Below the pieces are notes generated by a model. It was not told where the DNA came from, did no database searches, and was given only the letters and a program-made list of their open reading frames with translations. A stretch of 9,968 bases of DNA. Source: Paracoccaceae bacterium. Its GTDB lineage: Bacteria > Pseudomonadota > Alphaproteobacteria > Rhodobacterales > Rhodobacteraceae. This document shows positions 6,596 through 9,968 of this stretch, piece by piece. The number at the start of each line of letters is the position of its first letter. Position 1 is the stretch's first letter. The translations under genes and the position numbers were made by a program. The DNA lies in the NCBI GenBank assembly GCA_025458985.1, contig JALORM010000094.1, positions 1 through 9,968 on the forward strand, read 5' to 3'.

Positions 6596-8023
6596 CTACC
6601 GGAATGTGATCTGTTCGGCGGTAATGCGCCGACCCGGCTGGCGAAGATGGTGAATGATGAAGTTGTCGAGGACGGTCTTCTGCGAAGGCGGCATGGAGTA
6701 GTACATCATGTTGACGTACCAGCGCCAGCCTTCCATCGTCAGCCTGTATTCGTCGCCCGAATCCAGCACCAGGCCCGCATCGATGAACTGGCCAAGCGCG
6801 TCCAGGCAGTGTTCCGGCACGTCGCGCCAGCGCACCTGATCCTTTTCCACGAACCCGTGATAGGGCAGCCGGGTCACGATCGGCCGCGAGGCGTCGATCT
6901 CGGGCCCATGCCGGCTGATCTGCGTCGAATTCCCGCCATCGCCGTCGATCATGTCGCGGATGTACTGGCCGCGATTGTTGGTATTGGACAGCGTCATCCG
7001 AGGCAGGATCGAGATCGCGTTCACCCCGAAGCCGACCACGACCGTGTCGGCATGTCCGTAGACATGATTGTGATAGTCGAAGGTGTAGCTCCGTGAGACT
7101 ACGGGGTTGCGCTTCACCTCCGCCGGAGCGCAGCGCACATAGCCGTGCCCGTTGTGAGGAAGGAAGCCCTTCTCGCGCATGAACTCGCGCAGACGGATGT
7201 TCATCTCGAACCGCTTGTTGGCCGACGTGGGCTCCAGGCCGGCCGATGCGGCCTTCTGGTGCAGCTTGATCTGCGTCACCACGTTGTCGATCGGATACAC
7301 GTCGACAAGATCGCTGATCCGGGTGGCTTCCTCGATGTCGGCCAGGAAATCCTCTTCGGTGTGGCCGTCCATGGCGTAGAGGATGTCGAACGACGAACGC
7401 GGCAGGATCGTGCGGAAAAGCTCGTTGGCGGTGTAGATCTGATCCAGCGTGGCAGTCAGATCGAACATGTCGCGCCAGTAGGGGTTGAAGGTCTGAAGAC
7501 CATACCGGGCGTTGGTGACGCCGATTTCCTTCAGCGCCAGAACCTTGTCGCGCGTGACGCTCTTGACCTCGCACTCGAACGAGAACTCCCTCAGGCGCGA
7601 CAGATCGAACCGCGACCGGATCATCGCGCCGAACCTGAGGATCTCCTCGGCGGTCAGAAGCGACGGGGTGCCGCCGCCCACGAAGATGGCACGGACAGGC
7701 AGGCCCTTGAGGTCGAAGACCTGCGCCTTGCGTTCGACTTCCCTGATCAGCGCGTCGAGATAGCGCGCGATGATCTCGCGGTCGCCAAACTTGCCCCGGG
7801 TGAAGGGGCAGAAGTTGCAGATGGTCTCGCAGAAGGGAAAGTGGAAGTAGAGCGCCGCGCTGCCGATCTCGTCGAGCCGGACCTCTTCCATCGCCTCGAC
7901 CGGGTTGCAGAACACGTCGCCTGCATCCGAGTCCCACTGCAGGGGATAGTAGATGTTGAAGACCGGCACCTGCCGGTCGAACGCAAGGGCGGGCGATTCC
8001 TGAGGCCGTAGGGTCAACTTCAT
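6596..8023 (-). CDS. HemN-like radical SAM enzyme
   Basis: 475 residues. The radical SAM cluster-binding motif is CETICNFC (Cys65, Cys69, Cys72) inside YFHFPFCETICNFCPF, the HemN/HemW-type context. GGGTPS (116-121) is the SAM-binding GGE-like motif, and GFGVNAIS (331-338) matches the GxGA-S element of HemN-like proteins. The extra cysteine that follows the motif in true coproporphyrinogen III oxidase HemN (CxxxCxFCxC) is absent; Pro-Phe stands there. So this is more likely a HemW-like or class C methylase/peptide-modifying relative than a haem enzyme. The C-terminal part (about 380-475) resembles the HemN C-terminal winged domain. ATG at 8023 follows GAGGA by 7 bases; it lies 36 bases after the speD-like stop. 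In context it probably modifies the product of the micro-ORF or a polyamine-like intermediate. Substrate unknown; could be annotated automatically as coproporphyrinogen III oxidase, which I doubt. Confidence 0.92.
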   Translation of the reverse strand: MKLTLRPQESPALAFDRQVPVFNIYYPLQWDSDAGDVFCNPVEAMEEVRLDEIGSAALYFHFPFCETICNFCPFTRGKFGDREIIARYLDALIREVERKAQVFDLKGLPVRAIFVGGGTPSLLTAEEILRFGAMIRSRFDLSRLREFSFECEVKSVTRDKVLALKEIGVTNARYGLQTFNPYWRDMFDLTATLDQIYTANELFRTILPRSSFDILYAMDGHTEEDFLADIEEATRISDLVDVYPIDNVVTQIKLHQKAASAGLEPTSANKRFEMNIRLREFMREKGFLPHNGHGYVRCAPAEVKRNPVVSRSYTFDYHNHVYGHADTVVVGFGVNAISILPRMTLSNTNNRGQYIRDMIDGDGGNSTQISRHGPEIDASRPIVTRLPYHGFVEKDQVRWRDVPEHCLDALGQFIDAGLVLDSGDEYRLTMEGWRWYVNMMYYSMPPSQKTVLDNFIIHHLRQPGRRITAEQITFR

Positions 8024-8059
8024 GGCGTGTCCTCTTCTGTGAAGTGCGCCGCTGTCCGC

Positions 8060-8431
8060 CTATCTGGCAACCAGCTTCCCCGAGAAGACCCGCGGGACAT
8101 CCCGCCGCAGGAAATTCACGTGGCTCGCGATCGGCTGGAAAGCGGCCAGCAGATGATCTCCGCTGCGACGCGGGTCGCAGTCGCCGCATGTGAAGATATC
8201 GAGGGCGATGTAATTGAGTTCCGGGTAGCTGTGATAGGACGCATGCGACTCCGACAGCAGGAAAAGCCCCGTCACGCCGCCTTCGCCACCGAACTTGTGC
8301 GAGACCGACTTCAGGATCGTTGCATTCGATGCGGCTATCGCGTTCTCAAGCAATCTGTTGAGGGCTGCCTCATCCTTCAGAAATTCGGGGTCACACCCCG
8401 AGAGGTCGGCAATCCAGTGCGAACCGATCAT
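8060..8431 (-). CDS. SpeD/SpeH-like pyruvoyl-dependent decarboxylase
   Basis: 123 residues, full length for the short bacterial AdoMet decarboxylase class. The proenzyme self-cleaves between Glu61 and Ser62 in LLSESHASYHSYPE; Ser62 becomes the pyruvoyl group. His67 and Cys82 (DIFTCGD) are the expected processing and catalytic residues. Canonical enzymes make decarboxylated SAM, the aminopropyl donor for spermidine. Several SpeD homologues are known to have changed to L-ornithine or L-arginine decarboxylases. Here the usual HISIHTWPE reads HASYHSYPE and an unusual TCGDCDPRRSGDH follows, so the substrate is uncertain. ATG at 8431 has GAGG about 9 bases upstream. No aminopropyltransferase gene is beside it, which argues for a role in a specialised pathway with the radical SAM gene 36 bases downstream. 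The N-terminal cysteine (13) and Cys85 are extra. Confidence 0.93.
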   Translation of the reverse strand: MIGSHWIADLSGCDPEFLKDEAALNRLLENAIAASNATILKSVSHKFGGEGGVTGLFLLSESHASYHSYPELNYIALDIFTCGDCDPRRSGDHLLAAFQPIASHVNFLRRDVPRVFSGKLVAR

Positions 8432-8471
8432 GAAAATGAACCTCGACAGAGGATGGGCGCCAGCGGGTTAA

Positions 8472-8494
8472 CGGGGCTGGCCGGGCCAGCCCCG
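8472..8494 (-). promoter_or_regulatory. Perfect GC hairpin between the micro-ORF and the speD-like gene
   Basis: An 11-base perfect palindromic arm (CGGGGCTGGCC) and its complement flank a single central base, so the RNA can form a stem of 9-10 pairs with a tiny loop. It begins 8 bases after the micro-ORF stop and ends about 40 bases before the speD-like start. GTTAACC follows, not a T-run, so it is not a complete intrinsic terminator. Such hairpins after a short first gene often protect or partly terminate the message, giving excess of the first product. It is also near enough to the stop codon for a ribosome paused there to block its left arm. Confidence 0.7.
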
Positions 8495-8502
8495 CCGGTA
8501 GC

Positions 8503-8577
8503 TCACCAGAAGGCGACGCGGGTGAAGTCGCTCTTCACGATGGCCTGGACGTCGTTCTCGAAGATCTCGATAGCCAT
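8503..8577 (-). CDS. 24-residue peptide: candidate RiPP precursor or leader/arrest peptide
   Basis: A micro-ORF starting at ATG 8577 (or ATG 8583, giving MK more) and ending TGA 8503-8505. The peptide begins MAIEIFENDVQAIV and ends KSDFTRVAFW. GGAG lies six bases before ATG 8577 and overlaps the alternative ATG, so 8577 is preferred. G or C fills the third position in 23 of 24 codons, strong evidence for coding. It has no signal peptide, cysteine, serine/threonine cluster or known leader motif; it is acidic in its first half and ends in aromatic Phe-Trp. It is the first gene of the operon ahead of the speD-like, radical SAM, MFS and PLP decarboxylase genes, and is followed by a hairpin. Its size is like that of PqqA, but it lacks the PqqA E-x3-Y pattern. 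Two readings: substrate of the radical SAM enzyme, or a ribosome-arresting leader like SpeFL. I do not recognise the family. Confidence 0.72.
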   Translation of the reverse strand: MAIEIFENDVQAIVKSDFTRVAFW

Positions 8578-8597
8578 TTTCATCTCCACTCGGTTTG

Positions 8598-8618
8598 CAT
8601 GTCGCTTCGTGCGACACG
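8598..8618 (-). promoter_or_regulatory. Dyad TGTCGC-N5-GCGACA: 5' UTR hairpin or LysR-type operator
   Basis: On the minus strand CGTGTCGC-ACGAA-GCGACATG forms an 8-pair stem (one G-T pair) with a five-base loop. The core TGTCGC-N5-GCGACA is a perfect dyad containing a T-N11-A arrangement, the minimal pattern of LysR-type regulator sites. It lies about 20 bases ahead of the micro-ORF start and downstream of the suggested promoter, so it would act as a roadblock site or as an RNA structure near the ribosome site. Confidence 0.45.
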
Positions 8619-8638
8619 TCGAATACCTAACGCAGAGG

Positions 8639-8668
8639 TTAATAGGTTTCTACCCTTGGTTGTTTTAA
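8639..8668 (-). promoter_or_regulatory. Candidate sigma-70-type promoter for the micro-ORF operon
   Basis: On the minus strand TTAAAA (8663-8668) and TATTAA (8639-8644) are separated by 18 bases. Each matches the consensus hexamer at four of six positions. They lie in the only AT-rich patch upstream of the micro-ORF, placing the transcript start near 8632 and the leader at about 55 bases. Other spacings are possible. Confidence 0.35.
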
Positions 8669-8908
8669 CTTTCCTAAACTCGCTTGTTGGCCCTGCTGCG
8701 CGACCACGACCGGTGGGGCCGGGGCAGATGGCTCGCTTCCTTCGGGCGCTTCTGCAACCCTGCGCAGCGCCATTCCCAGAGGGCCATCTCGGGCCGATGG
8801 CGAGGAGCGTGCCCGGCACATCCCATGCGGGGGTCCGACACGCCCGAGCAAGACGAGTTGAAGATCATCCAAGACGCGTCAGCGCCCGCCACGGCACCGT
8901 GCCCGCGT

Positions 8909-9841
8909 TCAGCCAGCTTCCAGGATCAGCGTGCCCGCGAAAACCTCGCGCACCACCGCATGCATCGCCTGTACGATGCGCGGAACGGCCACTTCCACCC
9001 CGCCCACCCGCTTCACAAGTCCGACCGACCGCAGGATGCGCGGCCCCTCCATGGAAACCACCACGACATCCGGGTTATGCGCACCGATCTCCGATCGAAC
9101 GTAAAGCGCAGGGAGGAACGCGACCCCCATGCCCATCCCGGCCATCAGGCGGACGGAATCGAGGCTGTTGCCCTCGTAGTCCGTTCGAAGCCGCGCGCCG
9201 AGTGTCTCGCACAGCCCCGCCACCTGCTCGCGCAGGGCATAGCCGGGTGCGAGCGACAACACCGTCTCGCCCTGCAACGCCGCGCGTGGCACGCGCCCTT
9301 GCGCCGCGAACGGATGGTCGCGCGCCACCACCAGCTCCAGCGGCTCGCGGAACAGGCGGATCGTCTCGAAGTCGCCTCGGACCGGTAGCTGCACGAGGAT
9401 AACGTCGAAGTCGCCCCGCCCCAGACGTTGAATCAGAAGGTCGGGCGTGCTTTCGCGAATGAAGAGGCCAAGGTCGGGATGATGGGCATGCAAGCGGCCG
9501 ATCACATGCGGCAAGAGATACGGCGCAAGCGTCGCCGAGGCGCCAAAGCGGATACTGCCCGACAGACCCGACTTGGCGGACTCGAAGTGATCCACGAGGT
9601 TCTGAACCCCGGCCAGGATGCCGCGTGCGCGTTCCAGCATCGCGCGGCCAGCCGGCGTCAGGATCACGCCGGGTCGACTGCGCTCGACCAGGACCTGATC
9701 GAACCGCTTCTCCAGGCTCGCCAGCTGGATCGACAGCGAGGGCTGGCTGACCCCGCAATGGGCAGCCGCGCTCCTGAAATTCCCGGTGTCCGCCAGTGCA
9801 ACGAAGTAGGCAAGCTGCTTGAGGCTGGGCAGATCACGCAT
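8909..9841 (-). CDS. LysR-type transcriptional regulator, OxyR-like without the first redox cysteine
   Basis: 310 residues from ATG at 9841, normal for the family. A winged helix-turn-helix lies at about 5-63 (LKQLAYFVALADTGNFRSAA, then VSQPSLSIQLASLE), followed by a linker helix and a substrate-binding-type effector domain (about 90-300). The effector domain resembles OxyR (ALREQVAGLC, then SLDSVRLMAGMGMGVAFLPAL). At the place of OxyR's peroxide-sensing cysteine, GHC-LRDQ reads GYA-LREQ (Ala202), while the partner cysteine is kept (Cys211). It therefore cannot form the OxyR disulfide and probably senses a small ligand. The start is supported by AAGGA about 10 bases upstream; a longer start in frame at 9877 lacks such support. 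It is upstream of, and on the same strand as, the micro-ORF operon, and is its likely regulator. Confidence 0.93.
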   Translation of the reverse strand: MRDLPSLKQLAYFVALADTGNFRSAAAHCGVSQPSLSIQLASLEKRFDQVLVERSRPGVILTPAGRAMLERARGILAGVQNLVDHFESAKSGLSGSIRFGASATLAPYLLPHVIGRLHAHHPDLGLFIRESTPDLLIQRLGRGDFDVILVQLPVRGDFETIRLFREPLELVVARDHPFAAQGRVPRAALQGETVLSLAPGYALREQVAGLCETLGARLRTDYEGNSLDSVRLMAGMGMGVAFLPALYVRSEIGAHNPDVVVVSMEGPRILRSVGLVKRVGGVEVAVPRIVQAMHAVVREVFAGTLILEAG

Positions 9842-9968
9842 GATGTCATGTTCCTTCCACAAACGCGTTCCGGGCACGGCACCCCTGGCCGGCCCCGACT
9901 ACTGGTCCAGCCTCTGACTTACCGGATGACCGGGCGCTCTGCCACCTTTGATTGAGTATGTCGTTGTA
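9842..9968. other. Region upstream of the regulator, no gene recognised
   Basis: About 127 bases to the window end. It should hold the promoter of the regulator gene. CCGG-ATGA-CCGG at 9922-9933 is a small dyad. A plus-strand ATG at 9958 begins a frame too short to judge. No RNA gene is convincing. Confidence 0.4.

Larger units (their letters stand above)
8578..8908 (-). other. Leader and promoter region between the regulator gene and the micro-ORF
   Basis: About 330 bases. The part near the micro-ORF (8595-8690) is clearly AT-richer than its surroundings and holds a candidate promoter (8639-8668) and a dyad (8598-8618). The part near the regulator stop (8700-8908) is GC-rich, with small hairpins such as GCCATC/GATGGC at 8783-8801, and no T-run terminator. 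A 72-codon frame there (8674-8892) has arginine-rich, unbiased sequence and is not credible as a gene. Confidence 0.5.

Noticed and set aside
5604..8189. 861-codon minus-strand open frame
   Set aside because: Runs across the MFS and radical SAM genes in a different frame; arginine/glycine-rich shadow without domains.
8674..8892. 72-codon frame between the regulator and the micro-ORF
   Set aside because: No ribosome site and an arginine/proline/histidine-rich translation, unlike the neighbouring genes; it would also cover the candidate promoter side of the leader.
9900..9968. tRNA-like sequence on the minus strand (GGTGGCAGAGCGCCCGG)
   Set aside because: The GAGC-type D-arm look is superficial. 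I could not build an acceptor stem, anticodon loop and T-arm of proper size.
9958..9968. Possible plus-strand gene start divergent from the regulator
   Set aside because: Only three codons are visible and no convincing ribosome site precedes the ATG.

Overview
The window is GC-rich DNA with very high GC at third codon positions. The gene style (an OxyR-like LysR regulator, an alphaproteobacterial-type codon bias, TTG starts behind good Shine-Dalgarno sites) suggests an alphaproteobacterium, but I see no marker gene that fixes the genus. All convincing genes lie on the minus strand, so transcription runs from high to low coordinates. I see no rRNA, convincing tRNA, insertion sequence or CRISPR array.

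Block A (9841 down to 3251) is a LysR-type regulator followed by a compact, apparently novel five-gene operon. After a roughly 330-base leader region come: (1) a 24-codon open frame (8503-8577) with a good ribosome site and near-perfect GC3; (2) a SpeD/SpeH-like pyruvoyl-dependent decarboxylase (8060-8431); (3) a HemN-like radical SAM enzyme (6596-8023); (4) an MFS transporter (5333-6529); (5) a fold-type I PLP Orn/Lys/Arg decarboxylase (3265-5325). The decarboxylase lacks a piece near its C-terminus, and its true C-terminal tail continues in another frame to 3251. A strong hairpin sits between the tiny gene and the speD-like gene. Two different decarboxylases, a radical SAM enzyme and an exporter around a micro-ORF suggest either a peptide-derived (RiPP-like) metabolite with a polyamine-type decoration, or a polyamine operon controlled by an arrest/leader peptide. 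No spermidine synthase or carboxyspermidine pathway gene is present, so the decarboxylated products must be used in some non-standard way or elsewhere.

Block B (2947 down to 1) is a second minus-strand group of three genes of unknown role: a 351-residue beta-rich protein of no recognised family, a 489-residue protein with a C-terminal ComEC/Rec2-type metallo-beta-lactamase domain (TTG start), and the first 51 codons of a third gene that leaves the window. The roughly 300 bases between the blocks (2948-3250) are AT-richer near the block B start. They carry an inverted repeat and a helical-phase direct repeat that may be the block B control region, plus a short high-GC3 frame that may be a tiny gene or a gene remnant.
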